A stretch of 64,000 bases of DNA from Arthrobacter sp. OY3WO11 (GCF_001641125.1 NZ_LWLP01000001.1:1943633-2007632), one strand, 5' to 3'. Counted from the stretch's first letter, positions 25,856 to 35,703 are shown. Notes: generated by a model not told the origin, from the letters alone. Translations and numbers: made by a program.

Positions 25856-28800
25856 ATGACCTTTTCCAGCTACTTCCGTTTCCCGCATCTGCACGGCGAT
25901 CTGGTCACCTTCGTGGCCGAGGACGACGTGTGGATCGCGCCCCTGGGCGGCGGCCGCGCCTGGCGCGTCTCGGCACTCCAACTGCCCGCCCGCAACCCCC
26001 GCTTCACCCCCGACGGGAAGCGGCTGGTGTGGACGGTGGTCCAGGGAACGGCGCCGGAAGTGGTATCGGCAGAAGTCGACGGCGGCGGGTACCGGCAGCT
26101 GACCTTCTTCGGCCACAGCACAACGAGGGTGAAGGGTTTCACTGCCAGCGGTTCGGTGGTGGTCACCAGCGCGTTCCGCCAGGCCGAAGGCAGGCACACG
26201 CACGCCTACAGCGTCCCGCTGGAGGGCGGCTGGGCCGAGGAGCTCCCGTACGGGCCGGTTGAGTCCGTCGCCTTTGGCCCCGAGGTGGGTGACGAGCGGC
26301 CAGTGGTGGTGGGCAGCGTGCTGTCCCGCGAACCCGCCTGGTGGAAACGCTACCGCGGCGGCACCGCGGGAAAGCTGTGGATCGACGCCGACGGCAACGG
26401 GGAGTTTGAACGCCTTGTGCCGGAGCTTGACGGCAACCTCGCCGATCCCCTGTGGGTGGACGGCCGGATCGCCTTCCTTTCGGACCACGAGGGCTACGGC
26501 AACCTGTATTCGGTCCTTCCCAGCGGAAAGGACCTGCGCCGGCACACGGACCACGAGGACTTCTATGTCCGGCATGCCGCCACCGACGGCAAACGCGTGA
26601 TTTTCGAATCCGCCGGCGAGCTGTGGGTACTGCACGATCTCGGCTCCGACGCCGTGCGGTTGAACATCACCCTTGGCTCCGCCTCGCAGTCTAGGCGTCC
26701 TGCCCTGCTCAAGACCGCCAAGCACCTCGGTGCGGCAGTACCTGACACGACCGGTTCCGCCAGTGCAATCGAAGCCCACGGCACCATCCATTGGCTGCGC
26801 CACAAGGACGGGCCGTCCCGCATCATCGAGGCGACGCCAGGTGTCCGCGCCCGCCTGCCCCGGCCCCTGGGGGACGGCCGGATTGCCTACCTCGCCGACC
26901 ACGAGAATGTGGAGGCGTTGTACATCAAGGACATCGCGGCGCCCGTGCCGCATGCCGGGATTGCCGGCACGGACGGGAGAGCGGCGCCGGGTGCCGCCGC
27001 AGCCCGCAGCACGGCGGACGTTCCTGTGCCGGTCGCCGCAGGTAAGGAAGAAGCTGTGGTGCTGCCGCAACCGGTCCCGGCTGCCGGAGCTGCCGCGCTG
27101 GCCGGGAAGGCTGCGCCAGCCGGGAACGCTGCGCTGGCCGGGAACGCCGTGCCTGTCCACGCCTCGGATGAGCAGGCCGACGTCGCTCCCGAAGCAGGCA
27201 CCTCCGCCGCGGAAGCACAGGCACTTCCGGCTGCAACCCGCATCGACTTTCCGCGTCCCTCGCGGGCCAGCGCCCTGGAAGCCAGTCCTGACGGGCACCG
27301 GCTGGCCCTCGGCACGTCCTTCGGCGAGGTTTACGTGGCGGACACCCGTACGGGTGAACTGACGCTGGTGTCCAGCATCGGCGAGGGCACGGTTGCCGAC
27401 CTTTCGTGGTCGGCGGACTCGCGGTGGCTCGTATGGTCAGAGCCGGTCACATCCTTCGGCTCCCGCAGCCGGCTGCGGATGGCCAACGTGGCAAAGCCGG
27501 GTTCCGTCCCGGTGGATGTCACGGATGGCCGCTTCGGAGACAAGTCCCCGGCGTTTACCCCGGACGGGAAGTTCCTGGCGTTCCTGTCGAACCGCAGCTT
27601 CGACCCCGTGTACGACGGACATTCCTTCGATCTCTCCTTCCCCAGCCCCATCAAGCCGTACCTCGTGGCGCTCGCCGCGGACACGCCGTCGCCCTTTGGT
27701 CCCGCGGTGGACTCCGAGGCGGGGGAAGCTGCAGGGGGAGACGGGTCGGCGCAGGAGGCGGAAACGGCAGCACCGGACGTCCGGGTGGATGCCGAGGGAC
27801 TGGCCCACCGGGTCATCACCGTTCCCGTGCCGCAGGGTAACTACACTTCCCTGAAAGCAACTGAGGGAGCCCTGCTGTGGCTCGACTGGGCCCTCGCCGG
27901 GGTCACCGGCGACGGCAAGGCCAGCCAGGACGACAAGGACGCCCGGCCCAGCCTGGTCCGGTTCGACCTTGGACGGCGCAAGCAGACCACGCTTGTGGAC
28001 GCGCTGGACAGCTTCCGGCTGTCAGGGGACCGCAGCAAGGTGGTGCTGGTCTCGGACAAGCAGGTCACCGTGGTCCCCGCCGATGCCAAGGCGGATGAGG
28101 AATCCGGGAAGCTGGTCAAGGTGGACCTCGGCCGGATCCGCGTCATGATGGAACCGCTCAGTGTGTGGGGCCAGGCCTTCGACGAGGCGTGGCGGCTGCA
28201 GCGCGATTTCTTCTGGACCGAGGATATGGCCGGCCAGGACTGGGAGTCCATCTACCGCCGCTACCGTCCCCTGGTGGAACGCCTGGGCTCGCATGATGAC
28301 CTGGTGGACCTCCTGTGGGAGCTGCACGGCGAACTGGGAACCTCGCACGCCTACGTCCGGCCGGCGCTTGTCACGGAGAACGGCAGCCACGGCCAGGGCA
28401 GGCTGGGCGCCGACCTGGCCTACACGTCCGGCGGATGGGAAATCACCCGGGTCCTTGCCGGCGAGTCCTCCGACCCGCTGGCCACGTCACCCCTGACCAG
28501 ACCCGGCGTCGGCGGCAAGGCGGGGGACATCCTGCTCGCCATCGACGGCGTACCGCTCTCGGAAAACGTCACCCCGGCCATGCAGCTTGTCGGAGCCGCA
28601 GGGCGCGCCGTCGAACTGACCCTCCTGAACGGTGCTGCGCACGGAGCCGCAGCAGGCACCCAGCGCCGCGTCGCCGTCGTGCCCGTCAAAGACGAGGAGC
28701 GCCTCCGGTACCAGGAATGGGTGGCCTCGAACCGGCGCACCGTCCGTGAAGCGTCAGCGGGCACATTCGGTTACCTGCACATCCCGGACATGATGGCGAA

Positions 28801-29401
28801 CGGCTGGGCGCAGCTGCACCGGGACCTTGACACCGAAACGGCGCTGGACGGACTGATCGTCGATGTCCGGCGCAACCGCGGCGGGCACACCTCGCAGCTG
28901 GTGGCAGAGCTCATCGGACGCAAGGTCACCGGATGGAGCATGCCGCGCGGGGAGAAGCCGCGGACATACCCCCATCACGCGCCGCGCGGCCCGGTGATCA
29001 TCCTGGCCGATGAGTTTGCCGGCTCGGACGGGGACATCATTACTCAGGTGTCGAAGCTGAGGGGAATCGGACCGGTCATCGGAACGCGCACCTGGGGCGG
29101 GGTTGTGGGCATCGACAACCGCTTCGCCCTTGCGGACGGCACCGGCGTGACGCAGCCGCGGTACGCCACCTGGTTCGGCGGCGGGGTGGGCTGGAGCGTG
29201 GAGAACTACGGCGTAGACCCGGACATCGAGGTCACGTTCCCGCCGCATGCCTACGCCGCGGGCCGGGACCCCCAGCTGGAGTACGGCATTGGCGCGCTGA
29301 AGGAAATGATCCAGGAACTGCCCACGGACCGTCCGCCGGCCCGCGAAGGCTACCGCCGGCTGCGTCCCGCTCCGCTGCCGGCACGCCGCCAGGGGAAGTA
29401 G
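25856..29401 (+). CDS. Tricorn-type S41 serine protease
   Basis: 1181 residues. Large peptidase that in archaea and Streptomyces cuts peptides released by other proteases. Order: N-terminal beta-propeller repeats (to ~360), a 100-residue Ala/Pro-rich insert (~362-461), a second propeller (~462-690) with an acidic insert (~611-646), C1 domain with SH (Ser830-His831), PDZ (~845-930), and C2/S41 core with nucleophile Ser1057 in FAGSDGD and Glu1116 in VENYGVDPD. All four tricorn tetrad positions are thus present. No signal peptide, so cytoplasmic. I chose ATG 25856 because the earlier open frame overlaps the opposite epimerase gene and the family N-terminus SSYFRFPHLHGD follows it. Confidence 0.92.
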   Translation: MTFSSYFRFPHLHGDLVTFVAEDDVWIAPLGGGRAWRVSALQLPARNPRFTPDGKRLVWTVVQGTAPEVVSAEVDGGGYRQLTFFGHSTTRVKGFTASGSVVVTSAFRQAEGRHTHAYSVPLEGGWAEELPYGPVESVAFGPEVGDERPVVVGSVLSREPAWWKRYRGGTAGKLWIDADGNGEFERLVPELDGNLADPLWVDGRIAFLSDHEGYGNLYSVLPSGKDLRRHTDHEDFYVRHAATDGKRVIFESAGELWVLHDLGSDAVRLNITLGSASQSRRPALLKTAKHLGAAVPDTTGSASAIEAHGTIHWLRHKDGPSRIIEATPGVRARLPRPLGDGRIAYLADHENVEALYIKDIAAPVPHAGIAGTDGRAAPGAAAARSTADVPVPVAAGKEEAVVLPQPVPAAGAAALAGKAAPAGNAALAGNAVPVHASDEQADVAPEAGTSAAEAQALPAATRIDFPRPSRASALEASPDGHRLALGTSFGEVYVADTRTGELTLVSSIGEGTVADLSWSADSRWLVWSEPVTSFGSRSRLRMANVAKPGSVPVDVTDGRFGDKSPAFTPDGKFLAFLSNRSFDPVYDGHSFDLSFPSPIKPYLVALAADTPSPFGPAVDSEAGEAAGGDGSAQEAETAAPDVRVDAEGLAHRVITVPVPQGNYTSLKATEGALLWLDWALAGVTGDGKASQDDKDARPSLVRFDLGRRKQTTLVDALDSFRLSGDRSKVVLVSDKQVTVVPADAKADEESGKLVKVDLGRIRVMMEPLSVWGQAFDEAWRLQRDFFWTEDMAGQDWESIYRRYRPLVERLGSHDDLVDLLWELHGELGTSHAYVRPALVTENGSHGQGRLGADLAYTSGGWEITRVLAGESSDPLATSPLTRPGVGGKAGDILLAIDGVPLSENVTPAMQLVGAAGRAVELTLLNGAAHGAAAGTQRRVAVVPVKDEERLRYQEWVASNRRTVREASAGTFGYLHIPDMMANGWAQLHRDLDTETALDGLIVDVRRNRGGHTSQLVAELIGRKVTGWSMPRGEKPRTYPHHAPRGPVIILADEFAGSDGDIITQVSKLRGIGPVIGTRTWGGVVGIDNRFALADGTGVTQPRYATWFGGGVGWSVENYGVDPDIEVTFPPHAYAAGRDPQLEYGIGALKEMIQELPTDRPPAREGYRRLRPAPLPARRQGK

Positions 29402-29444
29402 CCCAGCAGCAAAAGAAGCATTTGTAAAAAAGCGCAGCGCAGCA

Positions 29445-29483
29445 AAAAGCCCTGCCCGGCCGGGATGGCCAGGCAGGGCTTTT
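29445..29483. terminator. Bidirectional terminator, tricorn/OsmC
   Basis: AAAAGCCCTGCC (29445-29456) and GGCAGGGCTTTT (29472-29483) form a 12-bp stem with A/T-rich ends on both sides, between convergent genes. Confidence 0.85.
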
Positions 29484-29496
29484 CGCTATTGCCGGT

Positions 29497-29925
29497 TCAG
29501 GACTCCAGGGTCGCATCCAGGGTGATATCAATGCTGGCCAGGGCGCCGGACACAGGGCAGCCCACCTTGGCCTCGCCCGCGATCTTCTGGAACTCCTCCT
29601 CGGAAATGCCGGGGATCCTCGCGGACATGGTGAGGTGGCTGCCGGTGATTCCCGTGCCGGGAACAAACGTCACGTCGGCCTTGGTGCGGACTTCCTCCGG
29701 CGTGTGGCCCGCCTTATCGAGCTCGTTGCTGAAGGCCATGGAGAAGCACGCGGCGTGGGCTGCGGCGATGAGTTCCTCCGGGCTGGTCTTGCCGTTGGCC
29801 GCTTCGGTGCGGGCCTTCCAGGTGACGTCGAACGTGCCCAGGCCTGAGGTGGCCAGGCTGGTGGTACCGGAACCTTCCGTCAGGTTGCCGTTCCATACTG
29901 CGTTTGCTGAACGTGTTGCTGCCAT
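29497..29925 (-). CDS. OsmC/OhrA-family thiol peroxidase
   Basis: 142 residues from the ATG that follows GAGGAG by 5 nt; an in-frame GTG 6 nt upstream overlaps that site and is rejected. OsmC-type organic hydroperoxide reductase. The two redox cysteines are in AAHAACFSMA (~59) and VGCPVSGAL (~122), with the TSPEELIAAA helix before the first. The sequence type (WNGNLTEGSG start) is closer to OsmC than to Ohr. Probably oxidative or osmotic stress defence; no dedicated regulator adjacent. Confidence 0.92.
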   Translation of the reverse strand: MAATRSANAVWNGNLTEGSGTTSLATSGLGTFDVTWKARTEAANGKTSPEELIAAAHAACFSMAFSNELDKAGHTPEEVRTKADVTFVPGTGITGSHLTMSARIPGISEEEFQKIAGEAKVGCPVSGALASIDITLDATLES

Positions 29926-30056
29926 GTTCACTCCTCAGGTCGATGTGTACCGGGGCAGGCCGCTGCCTGGGCCCCGCCGTGTTCCATCCTAGGGACAACA
30001 CCCGCGGCGTGCACCGGCTGTCCGCTGTCAGAGGATTATGACCGGGGCGTGAGACG

Positions 30057-30096
30057 ACGACGGCGACGCTCCCGCATGCGGGAGCGTCGCCGTCGT
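30057..30096. terminator. 40-nt perfect palindrome after the small membrane-protein gene
   Basis: Two 20-nt arms (30057-30076 and 30077-30096) are perfectly complementary. The structure ends 18 nt from the stop of the minus-strand gene and contains the GACGACGGCG element. Very stable hairpin, so a terminator in both directions is likely. Confidence 0.8.
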
Positions 30097-30114
30097 GGTT
30101 TCGGCGTGGGGCTG

Positions 30115-30465
30115 CTACTGCCAGAGCGTCGCGATGGCGATGTTCAGCAGCGCGAGTCCGCCTACGCCGTGCGCCAGGCCTGCGCTGATGTCCTCGCCCT
30201 TCTTGTATTTGCGGCGGCCAATGAAGGCGAGCACGCCAACGGCCAGGGCCACAGCGAACTTAATGCCGAGCTTGAAGTAATTGGCGTCCATGTCCAGGGC
30301 CGGGATAAGCCCCATCAGGGCGACGCCGGTCAGCAGCTGGAGCATGGCGCCGTCGAACTGGCGGGGGTGGACGGTGGGCTTCTTCATCTGGCCGATCCAG
30401 ATGCCGACGATCATGGCGGCGCCGACGATATGCAGGAAGACCACGATGTTATAGACGATGTTCAT
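30115..30465 (-). CDS. Small four-pass membrane protein, unknown
   Basis: 116 residues. Hydrophobic segments at about 4-25, 41-58, 65-82 and 95-114. The N-terminal helix holds FLHIVGAAMIVGIWIG and the loop after it a KKPTVHPRQFDGAMLQLLTG motif, seen in conserved actinobacterial membrane proteins of unknown role; a His-containing first helix raises the possibility of haem or copper binding, but this is inference only. The start is 6 nt after TACACT. Confidence 0.75.
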   Translation of the reverse strand: MNIVYNIVVFLHIVGAAMIVGIWIGQMKKPTVHPRQFDGAMLQLLTGVALMGLIPALDMDANYFKLGIKFAVALAVGVLAFIGRRKYKKGEDISAGLAHGVGGLALLNIAIATLWQ

Positions 30466-30471
30466 GGGACC

Positions 30472-30477
30472 AGTGTA
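30472..30477 (-). promoter_or_regulatory. -10 box, leaderless membrane-protein gene
   Basis: TACACT on the minus strand, 6 nt before the ATG at 30465. Confidence 0.5.
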
Positions 30478-30581
30478 GCCATTCGTTCTACCGGGCGTAG
30501 TAAGGAGGCGGGGGACGCCTGGTGCCCCGTCCGCCGTGCTTCCCGGGCGGGGGCCCGGAGCAGCAACAGGAGTGTTAAACG

Positions 30582-30638
30582 ACGACGGCGGTGCAGGCCG
30601 TCCGGGAGTGATCCCGCCGTTGCCTGCACCGCCGTCGT
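30582..30638 (-). terminator. E2 gene terminator
   Basis: ACGACGGCGGTGCAGG (30582-30597) pairs perfectly with 30623-30638 across a 25-nt loop, 14 nt beyond the stop of the E2 gene. Confidence 0.75.
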
Positions 30639-30651
30639 GTGCGTCCGGGTG

Positions 30652-32424
30652 TTACAGCCCCAGGTCCGCTTCGAAGGCGCCTTCTTCAAGGCGTGCCTTC
30701 AGGGTCTGGAGGAAACGGCCGGCGTCCGCGCCGTCCACCAGGCGGTGGTCGTACGTCAGGGAAAGGTACATCATGGAGCGGATGGCGATCGAATCGTCAC
30801 CGTTCTCATCGGCCACCACCACGGGGCGCTTGACGATGGCGCCGGTGCCGAGGATGCCCACCTGCGGCTGGTTGATGATCGGGGTGTCGAACAGGGCCCC
30901 GACCGAGCCGATGTTGGTGATGCTGAACGTGCCGCCGGACAGCTCGTCCGGGCCGATCTTGCCGTCGCGGGTGCGGCCGGCAACGTCGGCGATCTTGCCC
31001 GCCAGTCCCGCAAGGTTCAGGCTGCCGGCGTCGGAAATGACCGGAACCAGCAGGCCCTTGTCAGTGTCGACGGCGATCGCCAGGTGCTCGGCGTTGTGGT
31101 AGGTGATCTCCTGCTTGTCCTCATCGTAGGCAGCGTTGAGCTTGGGGTGCTGCTTGAGGGCCTCCGCGACAGCCTTGGCGATGAACGGCAGGAAGGTCAG
31201 CTTGGTGCCGTTCTGCGCCTGGAAGGAGTTCTTGGCGCGGGCACGGAGCTTGGCGACCTTGGTCATGTCCACTTCGTGGACCTGGGTCAGCTGCGTGGAG
31301 ACCTCGAGGGATTCGCGCATGCGGCGGGCGATGACCTGGCGGATGCGCGGGGCCTTTTGGGTGGTGCCGCGCAGTGAGGAAGCAGCCTGGCCCGCGGACG
31401 CGGAGGCTGCCGGGGCGGACGCTGCCGGTGCTGCAGGCGCGGCGGCGGGAGATGCCTCTGCCTCGGCTGCGGCGATGACGTCCTGCTTGCGGATGCGGCC
31501 GCCGACGCCGGTGCCGGAGAGGGAGGTGATGTCCACGCCGTGCTGGTTGGCCAGCTTCCGGACCAGGGGAGTCACATAGCCGGACTCGGAGCCGCCTGCT
31601 GACGGGGCAGCTTCTTCGGAAGCCGGTGCAGCAGCCTGGGGAGCGGGTGCAGCCTTGGGTGCCTCCTGCTTGGGTGCTTCCTGGGCGGGAGCGGCCTGCG
31701 GTGCGGGTGCTTCAGCCTTCGGTGCTTCGGCCTTGGGCTCTTCCTTGGCCGGTGCCTCGGTGGAAGGGGCTTCGGCCGGGGCGGCAGCAGCGCCTGAACC
31801 GATTACGGCAAGGACGGATCCCACTTCTGCGGTCTCATCCTCGTTGACGCGGATTTCCTGGAGGGTACCGGCCACGGGGGAGGGAATTTCGGTGTCGACC
31901 TTGTCGGTGGAAACCTCCAGCAGGGGCTCGTCCACCTCCACGGCGTCGCCAACAGCCTTGAGCCAGCGGGTGACGGTACCTTCGGTGACGCTTTCACCGA
32001 GGGCCGGCAGGGTGACGTCGTGGCTTTCGCCGCCGGCCGCCGGTGCCTCGGGTGCGGACTTTTCCTGCGCAGGTGCTTCTGCGGGGGCAGGCGCCTCGGT
32101 GGAGGGAGCTTCGGCGGGAGCCGGCGCTTCCTCGGCAGCAGGGGCCTCTTCGGCGGGAGCCTCTTCGGCGGGCGCGCCGCCGCCGGAGCCGTCCCCAATG
32201 CGGACCAGGGGAGCGCCGACCTCGGCGGTCTCGTCCTCGGCCACCAGGATTTCCTCAATCACGCCAGCTACAGGAGAGGGGATTTCAGTGTCTACTTTGT
32301 CGGTGGAGACTTCGAGCAGCGGCTCGTCCACCTCTACCCGGTCACCTACCTGCTTGAGCCAGCGGGTGACGGTTCCTTCGGTGACGCTCTCACCGAGGGC
32401 GGGCAAGTTAACGGATTCAGACAT
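30652..32424 (-). CDS. sucB: 2-oxoacid dehydrogenase E2 (dihydrolipoamide acyltransferase), two lipoyl domains
   Basis: 590 residues. Lipoylated acyltransferase core of the pyruvate and/or 2-oxoglutarate dehydrogenase complex. Two near-identical lipoyl domains (about 3-76 and 130-203), each with the lipoyl-lysine motif [15 protein letters not shown], are separated by Ala/Pro/Glu linkers. A peripheral subunit-binding domain follows ([15 protein letters not shown], ~285), then the catalytic domain ending with [18 protein letters not shown] 32424 follows AAGGAG; upstream codons are not homologous. The adjoining genes (lpdA, lipA, lipB nearby) and the M. tuberculosis order (DlaT, Rv2215) suggest it may serve more than one complex; naming as sucB or dlaT is a matter of convention. 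Confidence 0.93.
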   Translation of the reverse strand: MSESVNLPALGESVTEGTVTRWLKQVGDRVEVDEPLLEVSTDKVDTEIPSPVAGVIEEILVAEDETAEVGAPLVRIGDGSGGGAPAEEAPAEEAPAAEEAPAPAEAPSTEAPAPAEAPAQEKSAPEAPAAGGESHDVTLPALGESVTEGTVTRWLKAVGDAVEVDEPLLEVSTDKVDTEIPSPVAGTLQEIRVNEDETAEVGSVLAVIGSGAAAAPAEAPSTEAPAKEEPKAEAPKAEAPAPQAAPAQEAPKQEAPKAAPAPQAAAPASEEAAPSAGGSESGYVTPLVRKLANQHGVDITSLSGTGVGGRIRKQDVIAAAEAEASPAAAPAAPAASAPAASASAGQAASSLRGTTQKAPRIRQVIARRMRESLEVSTQLTQVHEVDMTKVAKLRARAKNSFQAQNGTKLTFLPFIAKAVAEALKQHPKLNAAYDEDKQEITYHNAEHLAIAVDTDKGLLVPVISDAGSLNLAGLAGKIADVAGRTRDGKIGPDELSGGTFSITNIGSVGALFDTPIINQPQVGILGTGAIVKRPVVVADENGDDSIAIRSMMYLSLTYDHRLVDGADAGRFLQTLKARLEEGAFEADLGL

Positions 32425-32485
32425 GTCGTCCCCGTTCTCCTTATTGATCTTTAGTGCGGATGATTGCTGCCTGTTGGCCAGCCTA

Positions 32486-32514
32486 GTGCACCCGGCATTC
32501 CGTGCCGGGTGCAC
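32486..32514 (-). terminator. Hairpin between lpdA and the E2 gene
   Basis: GTGCACCCGGCA (32486-32497) and its exact complement (32503-32514) with a 5-nt loop. Lies 23 nt after the lpdA stop and suggests lpdA can be terminated before the E2 gene. Confidence 0.6.
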
Positions 32515-32537
32515 CAGGCCCTTGGGTTTTGGGGAGA

Positions 32538-33920
32538 CTAGCCGTGAAGCGGCTTGCCGGCGAGTGCCAGGTGGGCTTCGCCCAGGGACTCGTTCTGGGT
32601 GGGGTGGGCGTGCAGGAGCTGGGCCACATCCTCCGGGTACGCTTCCCAGTTCACGATCAGCTGGGCCTCGCCCACCTGCTCGCCCATGCGGGCGCCGATC
32701 ATGTGGACGCCGACCACGGGGCCGTCCTTCTGCCGGACCAGCTTGACCAGGCCGGAGGTGCCCAGGATGGAGCTCTTGCCGTTGCCCGCGAGGTTGTATT
32801 CCTGGGTCTGCACCTGGTCCTCGCCGAACTTCTCCTTGGCGGCCTTTTCGGTGTAGCCCACGGTGGCGATCTCAGGCTCGGAGTAGGTGACCTTGGGGAT
32901 GTTGATGTCCTCGACCACCACAGGCTTCAGGCCGGCGATTTCCTCGGCCACGAAGATGCCCTGCTGGTAGCCGCGGTGCGCCAGCTGGACGCCGGGGACG
33001 ATGTCGCCCACCGCGTAGATGTTGCCGACGCCCGTGTGGAGGCGCTCGTTGGTGATGACGAAGCCGCGGTCAATGGTGATGCCCGCTTCCTCGTAGCCCA
33101 GGTTGGCGGTGACGGGGCCGCGGCCCACGGCGACCAGCAGCAGGTCGGCCTCGAACGTCTTGCCGTCCACCAGGGTGACCTTGACGCCGTCGTCGTTCTG
33201 CTCGACGCCCTGGAAGAACACGCCGGTGGAGAACTTGATGCCGCGCTTCTTGAAGGCCCGCTCGAAATTCTTGACGATGGTGGCGTCCTCGTTGGGGACC
33301 AGCGAGGGCAGGCCCTCCACGATGGTGACGTCCACGCCGAAGGACTTCCACACCGACGCGAACTCGACGCCGATGACGCCGCCGCCCAGGATGATGGCGC
33401 TCTTGGGGATGAAGTCCATGGTCAGCGCCTGGTCGGAGGTGATGACCTTGCCGCCGAGCTCCAGGCCGGGAAGGGTGCGCGAGTAGGAACCGGTGGCCAG
33501 GACGATGTTCTTGCCCTTGTAGGCGGTGCCGTTCACCACGACGGTGTCGGTGCCCTGGAGCTTGCCTTCGCCCTCGATGACGGTGATGCCCTTGGACTTG
33601 ATGAGTCCCTGCAGGCCCTTGTACTTGCCGGCGATGATGCCGTCCTTGTACGCGTTGACGGCGTTGATGTCGATGCTGTCAAGGGTGACGTTCACGCCGT
33701 ACTTGGCGGAGTCGCGGGCGTGGTCGGCCAGCTCCGCCGAGTGCAGGAGGGCCTTGGTGGGGATGCAGCCGTTGTGGAGGCAGGTGCCGCCCAGCTTGGC
33801 CTTCTCCACGAGGCCGACGGTGAGGCCAAGCTGTACTGCCCGGAGAGCGGCGGCGTATCCGCCGCTGCCGCCACCGAGTACCAGGATGTCGAATTCTTGC
33901 GCAGTTGCCTGATCGGCCAC
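32538..33920 (-). CDS. lpdA: Dihydrolipoyl dehydrogenase (E3)
   Basis: 460 residues from the GTG that follows GAGGGAG by 7 nt; a longer open frame exists but lacks a site. FAD-dependent E3 re-oxidising dihydrolipoyl groups with NAD+. FAD-binding [14 protein letters not shown] (~12-25), redox disulfide [13 protein letters not shown] (~43-55), NAD-binding [13 protein letters not shown] (~177-189), second FAD motif NIYAVGDIV, and catalytic His-Glu in [10 protein letters not shown] near the C-terminus. Sits directly upstream of its E2 partner. Confidence 0.95.
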   Translation of the reverse strand: MADQATAQEFDILVLGGGSGGYAAALRAVQLGLTVGLVEKAKLGGTCLHNGCIPTKALLHSAELADHARDSAKYGVNVTLDSIDINAVNAYKDGIIAGKYKGLQGLIKSKGITVIEGEGKLQGTDTVVVNGTAYKGKNIVLATGSYSRTLPGLELGGKVITSDQALTMDFIPKSAIILGGGVIGVEFASVWKSFGVDVTIVEGLPSLVPNEDATIVKNFERAFKKRGIKFSTGVFFQGVEQNDDGVKVTLVDGKTFEADLLLVAVGRGPVTANLGYEEAGITIDRGFVITNERLHTGVGNIYAVGDIVPGVQLAHRGYQQGIFVAEEIAGLKPVVVEDINIPKVTYSEPEIATVGYTEKAAKEKFGEDQVQTQEYNLAGNGKSSILGTSGLVKLVRQKDGPVVGVHMIGARMGEQVGEAQLIVNWEAYPEDVAQLLHAHPTQNESLGEAHLALAGKPLHG

Positions 33921-34031
33921 TAAAACGCTCCCTCGCGTGAACGATGACGCGGTCCTGCGCATCATCTGGTCTTGGAACTTGCACTGCCGTGATTATGCCA
34001 GCAGGCCAATTCTCTTGCATTTGTGACTACC

Positions 34032-34053
34032 GTGGTTCACCTTAGCGAACCAC
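34032..34053. promoter_or_regulatory. 22-bp inverted repeat upstream of lpdA
   Basis: GTGGTTC (34032-34038) and GAACCAC (34047-34053) with an 8-nt centre, about 35 nt upstream of a possible lpdA -10 (CATAAT, minus strand, 33992-33997). It has operator-like size and placement; the cognate regulator is unknown. Confidence 0.4.
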
Positions 34054-34106
34054 TTATCCATGCTCCACCCTGGCACCACGTTTGTGGAGCGCTTGTGTCG
34101 AGTGTC

Positions 34107-34151
34107 ACGCGGCTTTGTGGCACAGGGATCACCGGTCCCGCAAAGCCGCGT
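34107..34151 (-). terminator. pepA terminator
   Basis: ACGCGGCTTTG (34107-34117) pairs with CAAAGCCGCGT (34141-34151), 29 nt after the pepA stop. Extending by a few bases gives one mismatch. Confidence 0.6.
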
Positions 34152-34179
34152 CACAGCACGTCGGAGGCCGCCAAAGGGG

Positions 34180-35703
34180 TCAGGCGGCAGCCAAGATGTC
34201 CTCCACGTATGCCACCAGGGTCCGGACCGTGCAGCCCGTTCCCTGCTTGTGCGTGTAGCCATAGGGGCTCCCGTTATTAAAGGAGGGCCCGGCGATGTCG
34301 ATGTGGGCCCAGGGGATCTGTTCCCCGTCCTTGCCCTTACCCACGAACTCCCGGAGGAAAACGGCGGCGGTCATCATGCCGCCGTGGCGTTCGCCGATGT
34401 TGGCGAGGTCGGCGACCTGCGAATCGAGGCTGGGCCGCAGTTCCTCGGGCAGCGGCATGGGCCACACGAGTTCGCCGGCGCGGTCCGCTGCCGCCTTGAG
34501 TGGCGCCGTCACGCTGTCGGATCCCATGATGCCGGCGGTCCGGTTGCCCAGGGCGATCAGCTGCGCGCCGGTGAGTGTGGCTACGTCGATGATGGCGTCC
34601 GGGTGCTCGCGGCTGGCGGCGACGATGCCGTCGGCCATGACCAGCCGGCCCTCGGCATCGGTGTTCAGGACCTCAACGGTCTTGCCGCCGAACATGGTGA
34701 GGACGTCGGCCGGGCGGGAGGCGGCGCCGGAGGGCATGTTCTCGGCGATGCAGAGCCAGGCGGTTGCCTTGACCGGCAGGCCGAGCCCCGCAAGGGCCAG
34801 GACAGTATTAAGGACGACGGCGGCCCCCGCCATGTCGCTCTTCATGTCGCCCATGCCGAGGGCTGGCTTAATGGAGATGCCGCCGGTGTCGAACGTGATG
34901 CCCTTGCCCACCAGCGCAATCTTTGAGGTTGCCTTGGCAGGGGAGTACTCCACCTTCACCAGGCGGGGCTGGCGTGCCGAGCCCTTGCCCACGCCCATGA
35001 TGCCGCCGAAGCCTTCCTTCTCAAGGCGCTTCTCGTCCCAGACGGTCACTTTGACGGGCAGCCCCTTGGCGAGCTCCTTCGCCGCCTCGGCGAAGGTTTC
35101 CGGGTAAAGGTGGCTGGGCGGCTGGTTGACCAGGGACCGGGTGGCGTTGACGGCCCTGCCGATCAGCGCGGCCCGCTTGAGGACCGCGTCCAGTTCCTTC
35201 TGGCCGGCCAGTTCAGTGAAGATCACGGCGTTGCGGACGGGGTCCTTCAGGCCGTCCTTGGAGGACCGGAACTCGCTGAAGGAATAGGCGCCCAGCGCGG
35301 CACCCTCAGCCACGGCCTCGACGTCGGCAAGGGACGCCGTCGGGAATGCCAGGGCAACGGTTGCCAGGCCGGCGAGCTGGCGGATGGCGGAGCCCGCTGC
35401 ACGCCGCAGGGCTTCCCCTGCCAGTGGCTTCGAGGCTGATACCTTGCCCACCCCGGCCAGGACCAGAACGCCCGCACCGGTCTCGGGGAGGCCCGGGAGG
35501 CGCACCAGCTGGTCCGCCGCGCCCGTGATTCCGAGGGCCTTGAGGGAATCAGCCAGCGCCTCGGCGGACCGGGCTGTCAGCGGGTTGTCCAGGAGGACGG
35601 GTCCGTCCGCACCCTGCCCCACACCTATGACGACGGCGTCACTGGGGCTTTTCTTCAGGTCCCGCGAGAGGGTACTAAGGTTGATTTCAGTATTCTTGAC
35701 CAC
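34180..35703 (-). CDS. pepA: Leucyl aminopeptidase (M17)
   Basis: 507 residues from a GTG preceded by GAGGA. Di-metal exopeptidase. C-terminal catalytic domain motifs: VGKGITFDTGGISIKP (Lys and Asp, ~265-280), KSDMAGAA (~289), and NTDAEGRLVMADG (Asp, Glu and catalytic Arg, ~350-362). The open frame continues about 407 codons further upstream but that part runs antisense through the PAC2 gene and is not protein-like. Divergent from the PAC2 gene; corresponds to M. tuberculosis PepB, also near dlaT. Confidence 0.95.
   Translation of the reverse strand: MVKNTEINLSTLSRDLKKSPSDAVVIGVGQGADGPVLLDNPLTARSAEALADSLKALGITGAADQLVRLPGLPETGAGVLVLAGVGKVSASKPLAGEALRRAAGSAIRQLAGLATVALAFPTASLADVEAVAEGAALGAYSFSEFRSSKDGLKDPVRNAVIFTELAGQKELDAVLKRAALIGRAVNATRSLVNQPPSHLYPETFAEAAKELAKGLPVKVTVWDEKRLEKEGFGGIMGVGKGSARQPRLVKVEYSPAKATSKIALVGKGITFDTGGISIKPALGMGDMKSDMAGAAVVLNTVLALAGLGLPVKATAWLCIAENMPSGAASRPADVLTMFGGKTVEVLNTDAEGRLVMADGIVAASREHPDAIIDVATLTGAQLIALGNRTAGIMGSDSVTAPLKAAADRAGELVWPMPLPEELRPSLDSQVADLANIGERHGGMMTAAVFLREFVGKGKDGEQIPWAHIDIAGPSFNNGSPYGYTHKQGTGCTVRTLVAYVEDILAAA

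Noticed and set aside
32502..33923. 473-codon plus-strand open frame
   Set aside because: Antisense of lpdA, same low-information composition.
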